Shown here: positions 1 to 9,825 of the stretch, one piece after another
Layout of the letters: every line of letters begins with the position of its first letter
Position numbering within the stretch: the first letter of the stretch is position 1
Assembly: GCA_039566865.1 (NCBI GenBank)
Contig: CM076962.1
Location: forward strand, 6,876,743-6,940,742
Direction of reading: 5' to 3'
DNA: 64,000 nt
Source of the DNA: Aurelia coerulea
Taxonomy: Eukaryota; Cnidaria; Scyphozoa; Semaeostomeae; Ulmaridae
Translations under genes and position numbers: made by a program
The notes under the pieces: generated by a model
The model's database searches: none
What the model was told of the DNA's origin: nothing
What the model saw: the letters and a program-made list of their open reading frames with translations, nothing else

Positions 1-433
1 AAAATGAGGCTGTATATTGAAGTGGTGTATTCACCCCAGCATTTTCCCAGACGGGACAACAATATCTTAAGTACTTCCCCACAAAACTCTTATACGTACA
101 GCTTTGCATAACGAAGTACACCAATACCTCTACAGATCTTATTAGTTGTTAAGGCCAATTGAGATGCCCTTTTTGTTTATGCGCGACCTGAACACCAAGG
201 TATTTGGCCTAATTAACCAACTTGATATCCTCGGAACCAATCTTAAAGTGCGGTTTAGTAGAACCGACAGAGTTGATTTTTGCAGCTTTCCATTAGTTCC
301 TCTGATCATTTCTTCATTCTACGTCCTTTCATCCTTTCAAAGCTTCTAGGGGGGCCTGTAAGTCAGCATTAACTGCCTGAGTAATTTCTGAAATAGATTC
401 AGAGGTATAGTAAATGCTTGTGTCATCTGCATA
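1..433 (-). pseudogene. LINE D fragment, RT catalytic block and C-terminal part
   Basis: Read on the minus strand, the segment just inside 433 encodes a reverse-transcriptase YADDTSI catalytic motif followed by about 27 plausible RT thumb-side residues before the first stop. Further down (toward 1) short stretches still resemble the region after the catalytic site, but stops and frame changes are frequent. The upstream RT motifs of the same element lie at 6909-7125 and 13031-13340, so this copy was split by two later insertions. The GVPQGS block expected between the fingers and YADD motifs is missing at the 6.5-kb insertion point, so LINE D also suffered an internal deletion. The clade is uncertain (CR1/L2/Jockey-like by the YADD context). 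Confidence 0.6.
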
Positions 434-479
434 CACTCACAGAAATAAGCTGGTTTTGAGAAGTACTTTATTGTACCCT

Positions 480-600
480 AGGGTATTTGAAGGCCAAGAG
501 GTATTCTAGTGTATTCTAAAGTACCCTATAGGGTACTTTGAGGGTATTCTAGAAAACCTTAGGGTACTTCAGGTCAAAAAGGTACTTCAAAGCACCCTTG
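480..600. repeat. left subterminal GTACCCTA/GTACTTC repeats
   Basis: Short GTACCCTAGGGTA-like palindromes and GTACTT motifs repeat about every 20-30 bases. They match, in inverted orientation, the motifs at 6770-6890 next to the right terminus. Subterminal repeat clusters of this sort serve as transposase-binding sites in some cut-and-paste elements; that role is inferred here. Confidence 0.5.
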
Positions 601-640
601 TGACTGCAAATATCACGTGACTTACGCAAAGCGCTCGAAA

Positions 641-760
641 ATGGAATCAATTCGCGTTCTTTTCTTCTCTTTGCGACGGTTGAATTTTGCAGTTTTGTTG
701 CTGTGCGGCGAAGGTTTGGAGGAAAGAAAAGAAAGAAGCAGTTACAGTATTGTGGAAAAG
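641..760 (+). other. possible first coding exon inside the 6.5-kb element
   Basis: An ATG at 641 opens 40 codons that run without a stop into AAAAG|GTAAGA, a strong splice-donor context at 760/761. The predicted peptide begins MESIRVLFFSL and contains a hydrophobic stretch and then a charged EERKERS segment. No following exon or homologue was recognised. This may be a chance ORF. Confidence 0.15.
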
Positions 761-2506
761 GTAAGATTTAATGAATTTATTTCAACCGAATAACAAAATA
801 TGATTAAGGAGTATGATGATGAAGTCTATTTGAACGGAATTGTTTTATTAACTTTATCTGAAATAGGGAGAAAGTCCCGAGAAGGTTAGCTACGGGTCTT
901 TCGAGACTAGTGGGCAAAATTCATCTTTGTGAAATTTTTACCTTGGGTTTTGGTTTATGTCCTGTCTCTTTCAAAACATTATCTGGCTGAAGAGACATCG
1001 ACAGTTGACCGAATGCTATTGCCAGGATCTCGGGTACATAACATAGACCTAAGGCAGCAAGAAACACTTCTAATTCGTGCGTTTTTTGTCTTGGAAATAG
1101 TATTCTCGACCAGCTTCTTTGCATTGTCAAAGATATTCAATGATGACACTGCAATCTTGCCTTTCCTAGTTTTTAATTTCTTGAATCAACATTAGGCGAG
1201 CCTGCCTAGCATTTCCTACAAGCAATGTTTTGGTAAGAAACTGTTTCGAAGAAGAGATTTTGCAGATCTGCAGATATGATGGATGGGCAGAAAGGTTGAC
1301 AAACTTTTATATTTTCCCCTGAGTTCTAGACTAGATCCAAATTTAGTTCTGAGAAGCAAGTTTTTCTGAATTTTTTCGAGAATTTTTTAGTATCTTCTAT
1401 TCACATCTAATTCATGTTTTGGTAATGATGTCTTTTGGATCCAAGAATCTTCCAAGGACTTAGTAGCAAATGTATTTCTGAGAATGCTATTTTCCTCAAC
1501 TTTCTTGCTAGGTTTTGCACCTGTGGTGATGTTATGGATATTGAATTTATCTTGCTGTTTTCAAGAAACTGACAGTGACAGACTATCTAGAGTTGGTGAG
1601 GCAGAAATCAAAAGCACCTCATGACAAGCAGAAAGATGGCACATGACAATCACATGAAAATAGCAAAATATCGTTCTGTGTTTTGAAAATTGGAACAAAG
1701 CAATTGCACTCCTAAGGATAAACTAGCTTTTCACGAAACTTAAAGTGAAGACAAGACTGTTAGATTTTCTCAACAGAACTCTGAGTATTGTCGATATATT
1801 AAAAACGTAGGAGTTGTGGTCAGAGAGGTATGAAAGGCTGGACTGATGATATGAAATTGTAGAATGTAATGATAGGGTGAAATGAAGGGATGAAACTGTA
1901 AGACAGAATGACGAAACTGAATGATGAATGGAGTGTTCAATGGAAAGTGGAAAATGAATGATCGAGAAGAATGGATAAGAGAAACAATTTTTTAAAGGAG
2001 CTCAAACATTCCAGTAACAGTTTTGTCTTCATTAAAATCATTTTCTCTTTTCTCTTGTACAGTAAAGTGCCGCCGTTAAGAAACCATTTTACTGGAGAAT
2101 GGGGTCATTCTGGGAGAACAATAGGAGATAAAAATAATTTTCTTGAAGGCCGTACTTTACTTTACTGTATTGTATTACTTAGATGGTACCTGGGCAAGGA
2201 GTACTTAATTATGTGTCCAGGTCATAAAACTTCATTGTGAAAGAATTTAATGAAACCAATAAGAAACCGTCAAGAAACTTTGAGTACATTAAAAGAGGCG
2301 CGAAAAACAATTTACTGTTCCAAATTTCTTCTGGTTGAAAGTTAAAATATTTTGTTCTTCATTCAAGAACTTTGTTCGGGCTAATATCAATGATAGGTTC
2401 TTGCTTTTAACACTGAGTTTACATCTTCACTTTAGGTAGATTTAAACTGCAAAGGAGGAAATAGCATTCTTTGCTGAAAGGGAAATGACGCCTGAATCTA
2501 CGCTGG
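761..2506. other. AT-rich interior of the TIR element, no gene seen
   Basis: Open frames of up to 89 codons occur here (929-1195, 1971-2240) but have no recognisable motifs and no consistent coding character. The short segment around 2056-2175 has a weak inverted repeat (CAGTAAAGT against ACTTTACTG). Confidence 0.4.
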
Positions 2507-2774
2507 GTACACTCTTTTTTATAAGAATACCCTATACTTTGTCCAACCTCGATATTCTTAAGAAATTTTCTTTTTGAGCCTGAAAGTATTCTTATTTTTT
2601 CAAAGCTTCCAAAGGAAATAGCCGCCCCGAATAGAAACTTAGCTTTTGAAAAATGAGATACAGTATGTCAGTCGTGCGATTCTCTAGATATTCTTATAAT
2701 ATTCTTAAAAATTGGATGATTCTGAGCCTGAATATTCTTATAAACATTATTCTTATAAAAAGAGAAGAGTGTAC
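2507..2774. mobile_element. 268-bp inverted-repeat MITE-like element
   Basis: The left end GTACACTCTTTTTTATAAG is mirrored at the right end (TTATAAAAAGAGAAGAGTGTAC) with a small indel. A second inverted pair (TATTCTTAAGAA / TTCTTAAAAA) lies inside. If the repeat proper starts at CACTCTT it would be flanked by TA on both sides. No coding capacity. It is nested inside the 6.5-kb element. Confidence 0.5.
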
Positions 2775-4279
2775 TGAGCCAATAAATTCAAAAGTGAAAC
2801 AAGATTGAAAAAAATAATAGAACAGGATAAAGAAAGTTTTTCTTTTTTTTTCATTTTTAATGCAATTTCAAGTTTTGCCCCGATCCCATGATCGTTTATG
2901 TACTAAAAATAGAATCTTGACCATTTAAAGCTAAGGGGCGAAACACTCAGTCAAAATATCGTACAGCTTTGCTAAAATGCCGGTCAAAGTCCTTTTTCCA
3001 ACATAAATCCATAAAAAATCCCTTAAAATCCTTTTCGGAAGAATAATACACCCCTCGGTAATAATAAATTTATGAACTAGCATCCCAAGGAAATTTTCGA
3101 GTGAATTCCTTTTCTTGGCTCAGAATGCCTCTCTTCATCCCATATTTACCAGACAAAAATTTGAAACTTCAGAGGGAATGTAAGCAAAAACGTGGCTCAA
3201 GCCCCTTTGCTGTCAAAGTCTAGCCAATCAGATATCAAAATTTAATGTTGATGTAAATTACCCAAATATTGCACGGCCCGTGTAACGGCCTGTTGTTTTG
3301 GTAATGTTATTTTTGTCAAAGGCTTGTATATGCATAGATTTCCTTTAAAATTAAGCAAGATTTATGCAAAGTGTAGGTTTTCATAGGTCCTATCGTTGAG
3401 TAGATATTTTGATAAAAGCCTCAAAGCACACGCTGAACAGTAATTGCAAGCAACCTTTACTATTGCTGCAAAGCTGCCCCTTGTTCACCATCAGTGTTCA
3501 CTCTCGATTGTAATTATTTCTTTTACTAAGTTTACTAACACGGAAGGATTCAATTGTAGGGATCTCCATCATTCGAAAATTAAAATCAGATAAACAAACT
3601 CTCTTATTTTGCAAAAGGGGCCTTTTCCAGCAAAAAGGGACCCTATTTTCAAAATCACGAGGGAAGACATTGCTTTTATGACTGTAGTAATGTTAAATTT
3701 CTGCCAAGATAGAACCAGAGATGGCGCCACGGAAGAAATGCTAGGGGCCAAATACTGTCAGAGTGCCGACAGTGAGCGAAGCGAGAAAATATTTATGAAA
3801 CCACGCCTTTCAAGTTCCATTCAAGTTCACTGAGATGGCACTATTTTCAAAATTTTAAGTGCCAATGGGGGGCTAGATGAAATCGTGGGGCTTCTGCCCC
3901 CGTGCCCCCCAGGCGCCATCCCTGGATAGAGCCAACGCTCGTGCAGCAGAATACATCCAATCGATTTCTAAATCCCAAGTCAGTACGAAAAACTCGTTGA
4001 CAAAATATTAAGAAACTCACATTTTGCTCTCAACACAGAAATGACACGAATGTGTAAAAAATTCAGAAGCAAAGTAGAAGCTTTTTGCAAACGTTTTAAG
4101 TCATAACTCTTCAAAAACTTTTTCGTAACCTATCGAAGTGAATAGCACACCCGGTAAATAAACATTTTCTCGGTGCTGGAGTTTCTTATTTTTTCGCGAT
4201 CTGAGTGTCGAGTTTCTTAAAAGCGGTTTCTTATAAAAATACTTGCAATCAAAATATGCAGGCGTACCAATATTCAGGC
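2775..4279. other. interior of TIR element, no gene seen
   Basis: AT-rich unique-looking sequence. No motif, RNA gene or open frame longer than about 75 codons was supported. A G/C-rich patch at 3865-3915 looks like the edge of a small repeat but has no matching partner that I could find. Confidence 0.35.
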
Positions 4280-5420
4280 ATTTGGAAGCAAGTTCAGTTA
4301 TGGTTATTTGTGTCACTTTCGATGCCAGTTGGACCACTTTGGTGACAATATTTTGAAAAACCTTGTTCATATTCATAATGAGCATGTTTGAAATAGGCTC
4401 TTTACTAATTTTGAGTTAATTCTACGCAATTTAAAATTTCAATCATTTGTGCCACTTTGTGTGCCATTTGGACCATTTTGGTGACAATATCTTCAAAATC
4501 TTTGTTCATGTTCGTAATCAGCATTTTTGAAATAGGCTCTTTACTAATTTTGAGTTAATTCTACGCAATTTAAAGTTTTGGTCATTTTTGCCACTTTGTG
4601 TGCCATTTGGACCATTTTGGTGACAATATCTTCAAAATGTTTGTTCATATTCGTAATCAGCATGTTTGAAATAGGCTCGTTACTAATTTTAAGATAATTC
4701 CATGCCATTTAAATTTTTGGTCATTTGTGCCACTTTTTGTGCCATTTGGACAATTTTGGGGACAATATTTTCAAAACATTTGTTCATATTCGTAATCAGC
4801 ATGTTTGAAATAGGCTGTTTACCAATTTTGAGACAATTCTATGCAATCTAAATTTTTTTTGTCATTAGTGCCACTTTGTGTGCCATTTGGACCACTGTGG
4901 TGACAATATTTTCAAAATCTTTGTTCATATTCTCATAATCAGCATGTTTGAAATAGGCACTTTCCTAATCTTGAGATAATTCTATGCAATTTAAATTTTG
5001 GGTCATTTGTGCCACTTTGTGTGCCATTTGGACCACTTTGGGGACAACATTTTCAAAATCTTTGTTCATATTCGTAATCAGCATGTTTGAAATAGGCTCT
5101 TTACTAATTTTGAGTTAATTCTACGCAATTTAAAATTTCAATCATTTGTGCCACTTTGTGTGCCATTTGGACCACTTTGGGGACAACATTTTCAAAATCT
5201 TTGTTCATATTCGTAATCAGCATGTTTGAAATAGGCTCTTTACTAATTTTGAGTTAATTCTACGCAATTTAAAATTTCAATCATTTGTGCCACTTTGTGT
5301 GCCATTTGGACCACTTTGATGACAACATTTTCAAAATCTGTATTCATATTCGTAATCAGCATGTTTGAAATAGGCTGTGTACCAATTTTGAACCAATTTG
5401 ACGAAATTTCAATTTTTAGA
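4280..5420. repeat. 139-bp tandem repeat, eight copies
   Basis: The tag AGCATGTTTGAAATAGG recurs at 4381, 4520, 4659, 4798, 4941, 5080, 5219 and 5358: spacing 139 bases six times and 143 once. Units also share GTGCCACTTTGTGTGCCA and GACAATATTTTCAAAATC. The outermost units are the most diverged. It lies entirely inside the TIR element. Short open frames here are by-products of the repeat. Confidence 0.92.
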
Positions 5421-5454
5421 TAAATTTTTGTTGGTGGGACCCCAACTGGAACAC

Positions 5455-6895
5455 AAAGGGGTACTCTCATCTCAAGTACCTTTAGAGTTGCCGTGAAATA
5501 CCTTTAGTAGTACTCTGAAGTACCTTTGGAGGTATTTTGAAGTACCTTTAGGGGTACTCTCAAGTACCTTTAGAGTTGCTGTGAAATACCTTTAGTAGTA
5601 CTCTGAAGTACCTTTGGAGGTATTTTGAAGTACCTTTAGGGGTTCACTAAAGTACCTTTAGAGTTGCTGTGAAATACCTTTAGTAGTACTCTGAAGTACC
5701 TTCAGGGGTTCTTTGAAGTACCTTTAGGGGTTCACTAAAGTACCTTTAGAGTTGCTGTGAAACACCTTTAGTAGTACTCTGAAGTACCTTCAGGGGTTCT
5801 TTGAAGTACCTTTAGCAGTACTCTGAAATACCTTCAGGGGTTCTTTGAAGTACCTTTAGGAATACTATGAAGTACCTTTTGGGAGTTCTCTGAAGTACCT
5901 TTAGGGGTTCTCTGAAGTACCTTTAGTAGTACTCTGAAAGGAATACTCTCAAGTACCTTCAGGGGCTCTCTGAACTACCTTTAAGGGATCTCTGAAGTAC
6001 CTTTAGTAGTTCTCTGAAAGGAATACTCTCAAGTACCTTCAGGGGCTCTCTGAAGTACCTTTAAGGGTTCTCTGAAGTACCTTTAGTAGTTCTCTGAAAG
6101 GAATACTCTCAAGTACCTTTAGGGGCTCTCTGAAGTACCTTTAAGGGTTCTCTGAAGTACCTTTAGTAGTGCTCTGAAAGGAATACCCTCAAGTACCTTT
6201 AGGGGCTCTCTGAAGTACCTTTAAGGGTTCTCTGAAGTACCTTTAGTAGTACTCTGAAAGGAATACTCTCAAGTACCTTTAGGGGCTCTCTGAAGTACCT
6301 TTAAGGGTTCTCTGAAGTACCTTTAGTAGTGCTCTGAAAGGAATACTCTCAAGTACCTTTAGGGGCTCTCTGAAGTACCTTTAAGGGTTCTCTGAAGTAC
6401 CTTTAGTAGTACTCTGAAAGGAATACTCTCAAGTACCTTTAGGGGCTCTCTGAAGTACCTTTAAGGGCGCTCTCTCAAGTACCTTCAGGGGTATTCGGAA
6501 GTACCTTTAGAAGTTCTCTCAAGTACCTTTGGTAGTACTCTGAAGTACCTCTAGGGGCTCTCTGAATTACCTTTAGAAGAAATCTGAAGTACCTTTAAGC
6601 GCACTCTCAAGTACCTTTAGGGATATTCTGAAGTACCTTTAGAATAATTTTCAAGTACCTTTAGTAGTACTCTCAAGTACCTTTAGGAGGAACTTTGAAA
6701 TACCTTCAGGGGTTCTTTGAAGTACCATTAGCAATACTACCAGGGGTTTTCTGAAGTACCTTTAGGGATATTCTGAAGTACCATACCTTGGGGTACTTCA
6801 AAGTACCCCTCGGTAGGGGTACTTCAAAGTACCTTTAAGGGTCCCAAATATGTATTTTGCTCAAGTACCCTAAAAGGTACTTTAAAGACCACCTT
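5455..6895. repeat. AAGTACCTTTAGG minisatellite with 80-bp higher-order unit
   Basis: The basic unit is about 20-22 bases (AAGTACCTTTAGGGGTTCTC and variants). From 5941 to about 6500 units are organised into an 80-base higher-order repeat: GAATAC(T/C)CTC recurs at 5941, 6021, 6101, 6181, 6261, 6341 and 6421. Flanking parts are less regular. The array passes into the right terminal region of the element, so the subterminal motifs and the minisatellite share one sequence. Confidence 0.92.
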
Positions 6896-6908
6896 TTTTC
6901 TGTGAGTG

Positions 6909-7125
6909 TACCTGGATACAAGGGTGAAACCAGGCATGTTCTTTTCCTTTTAGGCCACAGAACTTGAGCTTCCTTAATAGAATATCACGGTCAACTTTGT
7001 CAAATAAGACGTTAGAACTGAATGAAGGGCCTGAAACCAGACCGATCAGGAAAAATCAGCTGCTTTTTATCAAGGTAATCGTACAGCTGGTTATAAAGAA
7101 TCTTTTCAATAAACGAGAGATAACA
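6909..7125 (-). pseudogene. LINE D fragment, RT fingers/palm region
   Basis: On the minus strand this encodes IEKILYNQLYDYL, then SGFR, and, after a stop near 7012, a palm-type FDKVDRDILLRKLKFCGL segment ending WF at about 6930. These are the RT motifs that precede the catalytic YADD found at 433. The strand upstream continues at 13031, where PISVLPVIS should join directly to this fragment; LINE A inserted exactly at that junction. One missing base near the junction shifts the frame. Confidence 0.75.
7116..7125. repeat. 10-bp target-site duplication of LINE A (left copy)
   Basis: AGAGATAACA occurs here and again at 13021-13030, directly after the A-tail of LINE A. Both copies lie in LINE D coding sequence, as expected for target-primed insertion. 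Confidence 0.85.
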
Positions 7126-7613
7126 AAGCACATGGATGGGATGAAATCTCAGTGCGAATGATAAAAATGTGTGACGAGTCTTTAATAATACCGTTGAGAT
7201 TAATTTTCGAAAATTGTTTGCGTCATGGCATCTTCCCTGAAACCTGGAAACGAGCAAATGTTGTACCTGTTCACAAAAAAAATGAGAAAAATTTGAAGGA
7301 AATTATCGTCCCATCTCTCTCCTCCCAATTTTTAGCAAAATTTTAGAGAAGCTAATCTACGAGTCTTTGTATTCACATTTAGAGAGAGAAAATTTCTTAA
7401 ACCCCAACCAATCAGGCTTCCGTCCAGGTGATTCAACAATAAATCAACTGCTTTCCATAACTCATTCAATCTTTGAAGCATTTGACTGCAATCCTACACT
7501 AGAAGTTCGTTCCGTCTATCTTGACATCTCTAAGGCCTTTGACAGGGTCTGGCATGAGGGCCTTATCTTTAAGCTTAGGAGATGTGGTGTTTCGGGAAAT
7601 CTATTGTTACTCC
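7126..7613 (+). pseudogene. LINE A reverse transcriptase, N-terminal part
   Basis: 5'-truncated start of a plus-strand LINE. It encodes, in order, GWDEISVRMIKMC, a PETWKRANVVPVHKK motif (finger region), a frameshifted PS-LSSQF segment, then SGFRPGDSTINQLL and a palm-type LDISKAFDRVWHEGL. Reading continues exactly to TTAA at 7614, where a MITE interrupts it, and resumes at 8489 with SFLSNRKQRTVLNGQ. A frameshift near 7310 marks it as a pseudogene. It belongs to the same family as copies at 16505-18060, 40655-41037 and 46044-47138. Clade: APE-type LINE with GVPQGS and FADD motifs, CR1/Jockey-like. Confidence 0.85.
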
Positions 7614-7617
7614 TTAA

Positions 7618-8484
7618 CCCTAATCCTACCGGGGGGGGGGGGTGTTTTCCACCCCCCCTGTCGGTTTTTTGCAGAGCATTCTTTAACGACAAAAGCTATG
7701 ACCCTCAAACTCTCTGACAATTACTAATTATCTATTAGCTACATTTTCACAATTAAATTTTTTAACAATAAGTGTCACGTGACAGATGACACTACCATAT
7801 TTGGAGCAAGGTATTGGAAAAATTAATGATTTTGATATTTTTACTCCCAGAATTAGTTCCAAATGTTGACTATTGTACTTTAAAAGAATCAGCAAACAGT
7901 TAGCTTTCTATTGTTGTCAATAACAATTGAATTTGCTGACGTCAGCATTCTTAAATGATGACGTCACTCTGGCCGCCATTTTGGATCATTTTGGCAAATT
8001 TTGAAGTTTTTTCCGATAGATTTTGTTACAAATGCATAGAAATGCGTTATGCAATACTTTAAAAACATTTTGAGCCAATTATTATCAATTTTTGGCAGAA
8101 AAGCAAAGTTTTTAGTTATGACGTCATCAATTTTTGTCATTTTCTTCCAAAATAACTGTCTAAAAACACTTATATGCATCATATTTGAATTAGAAGTGAA
8201 TAATACGCCAAATAAGAATGGAAAAAGTCATTCACATTACCTGTATTCCGTTTTTAGAACAATTAAGCCGGAAAACCAGATATTTTGACATTTTCCGGCA
8301 TTAATGACGTCACCTAATGAGGTGGCCACGCCCAAATCTATCAATCAGCTAAGAATAGTTAGGACTACGCCCTTGCCAAGTTCCAATGATTTCCCATTAG
8401 TCTACGGCTATTTATAGAGGGGGGTGGAAAGCACCCCCCCCCCCCCGGCTATATTAGATCAAAAAAAGCCCGGTAGGATTAGGG
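7618..8484. mobile_element. piggyBac-like MITE, TTAA target
   Basis: Terminal inverted repeats CCCTAATCCTACCGGG / CCCGGTAGGATTAGGG are perfect over 16 bases, and TTAA lies immediately outside both (7614-7617, 8485-8488). Homopolymer G (about 7630-7641) and C (8435-8447) runs form a continuation of the inverted repeat. There is no transposase; the interior is AT-rich with GACGTCA-like short palindromes. TTAA targeting plus a CCC-start terminus is typical of piggyBac-type elements. Removing one TTAA plus the insert restores the LINE A reading frame. Confidence 0.85.
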
Positions 8485-8488
8485 TTAA

Positions 8489-8550
8489 GAGTTTCTTGTC
8501 AAATAGAAAACAGAGGACTGTCTTGAACGGTCAGGCTTCCACCTTGTTTG
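8489..8550 (+). pseudogene. LINE A RT continuation
   Basis: A short stretch encoding SFLSNRKQRTVLNGQAST, the thumb-proximal SYLSNR-type motif of LINE RT. It lies between the MITE and a minus-strand LINE insertion; the next LINE A residues are at 11266. Confidence 0.8.
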
Positions 8551-8709
8551 TTTGTCAAATTATTTTACATCGATTATGTACATACTCTAGCTTACTATAT
8601 ACAAATGTACAAAGTAAACTAATCTAAATCGATGGATATATATAAGCACATAAATAAATATTTTTACAGTATTTTGATAATCTAACTAAATATAGAAAAC
8701 TAAAGAAAA
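8551..8709 (-). other. 3' UTR of the minus-strand LINE
   Basis: AT-rich, non-coding sequence between the stop of the RT frame and the junction with LINE A. It is the 3' terminus of the minus-strand LINE at 8710-11265. No long A-tail is visible; the junction reads GACAAACAAACAAGG on the minus strand. Confidence 0.55.
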
Positions 8710-9825
8710 CTAGTTCATTGATACGTATTGACAGGCACTACATTTACAGTCTGGGCCGTCCCACTTCTTTATCATATTTTTAAAACTATTTAGGTTTTCG
8801 GCCGATTTCATTTCATTTGGCAGTGTATTCCAGATCTGAGGTCCCAATGATCGAAGGCTGTTGGACCCAAAGGTGACTTGATTTGGTCTATAATGCTGTA
8901 AGTCATTGGAGTTACGTAATGAGTACTTGGAAGATTTTATTTTGAAAATATCGTGCATGAAAGAGGGATTTAAATTGTTTAAAGTCTTAAAAACTTCTAT
9001 GCAGAGAACTCTTAGACGGGAAACATGCATAGTACACCTATCTGATTTGGAAAGTAAGTCGCTATATGAACTAAGGTGATCATTGTGTAAAAATCTAAGG
9101 GCACGTTCTTGAATCTTCTCAATTTTTTGTACATATTTAGCTGATGAGAAGTACCATACTAGAGGGCAATAATCAAAATTTGAATATACAAAGCTCTGGA
9201 CAAGAATCTTCTTTTCATTAAAGCCAATATATTGTTTCAGTCTTTTTAAAACATTGAGTTGTGATGCGGCTTTTCTGCAAATTTCAGAGATATGCTGTTC
9301 AAAGTTCAGTTTATGATCTAGTTGAATACCTAGCAATTTAACCGTTCCTTCCGATTTGATTATTTTTCCTTGGATGTTGAAATTTTCTCCACTTGTATTC
9401 GTTCGATCCTTTCTAATAACAAGTGCATGGAATTTGTCTGCATTAGCTATCGTTTGATTTTGTTTTAGCCAAGTCAAAGCAACTCCAGCTTCTTCTTCCA
9501 GCACCTCAATCAAATTTGGTAGAGTCTTGGAAAAATAAGCTAGAGTGTTATCATCAGCATAATTATGTAACGTCGCTCGTTTGATAAACAGAAAAAGATC
9601 GTTTATATAAAAATTGAATAAAATGGGGCCCAAAACAGAGCCTTGAGGAACACCTGATAAAATAGTTTGAAAAGAACTATACTTATTATTGATTCTCACA
9701 GACTGTTTCCGCCGTTTTAGGTAAGAGTAAATAAGGACGAGAGCATTTTCATCTAAGCCATAGGCATGTAGTTTGGCTATGAGTAAATCGTGTGGAATAC
9801 AATCAAATGCTTTTGACAAATCCAT
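8710..9825 (-). pseudogene. LINE (B-like) reverse transcriptase, 371 codons open
   Basis: The frame starts in the palm motif MDLSKAFDCIPHDLL and continues through SGVPQGSVLGPILFNFYIN, the catalytic NYADDNTLAYF, the KLLGIQLDHKLNF segment and a thumb/connection region with NFDYCPLVWYF. It ends in a cysteine-rich tail, W-D-G-P-x-C-x-C-x-x-C (residues about 358-367), and stops at 8710. All visible RT catalytic residues are present. It was once continuous with the 504-codon frame at 9777-11265; a one-base shift near 9825 separates them. The same C-terminal C-x-C-x-x-C signature occurs in the LINE at 51758-52776. Confidence 0.9.

Larger units (their letters stand above)
434..6908. mobile_element. 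6.5-kb TIR element with internal tandem arrays, TA-flanked
   Basis: The element starts CACTCACAGAAA (434-445) and ends with the exact reverse complement (6897-6908). It is flanked by TA on both sides (432-433 and 6909-6910), consistent with a 2-bp target duplication, and sits inside LINE D. Subterminal regions on both sides (about 480-600 and 6770-6890) carry AGTACCYTWRGG-type motifs in inverted orientation. The interior is AT-rich and holds a smaller inverted-repeat element (2507-2774), an eight-copy 139-bp array and a long AAGTACCTTTAGG minisatellite. I see no transposase: no open frame exceeds about 95 codons. It is best described as a large non-autonomous DNA transposon. The CACT- start with subterminal repeats recalls CACTA/EnSpm elements, but the class is inference. 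Confidence 0.65.

Noticed and set aside
929..1195. 88-codon plus frame and overlapping 69-codon minus frame
   Set aside because: No motif, both strands equally open, located within a non-coding transposon interior.
4101..5470. Minus-strand ORFs over the 139-bp array
   Set aside because: They repeat with the array and arise from it.
4280..6895. CRISPR-like regular repeats
   Set aside because: Units are contiguous tandem repeats without unique spacers, in eukaryotic DNA.
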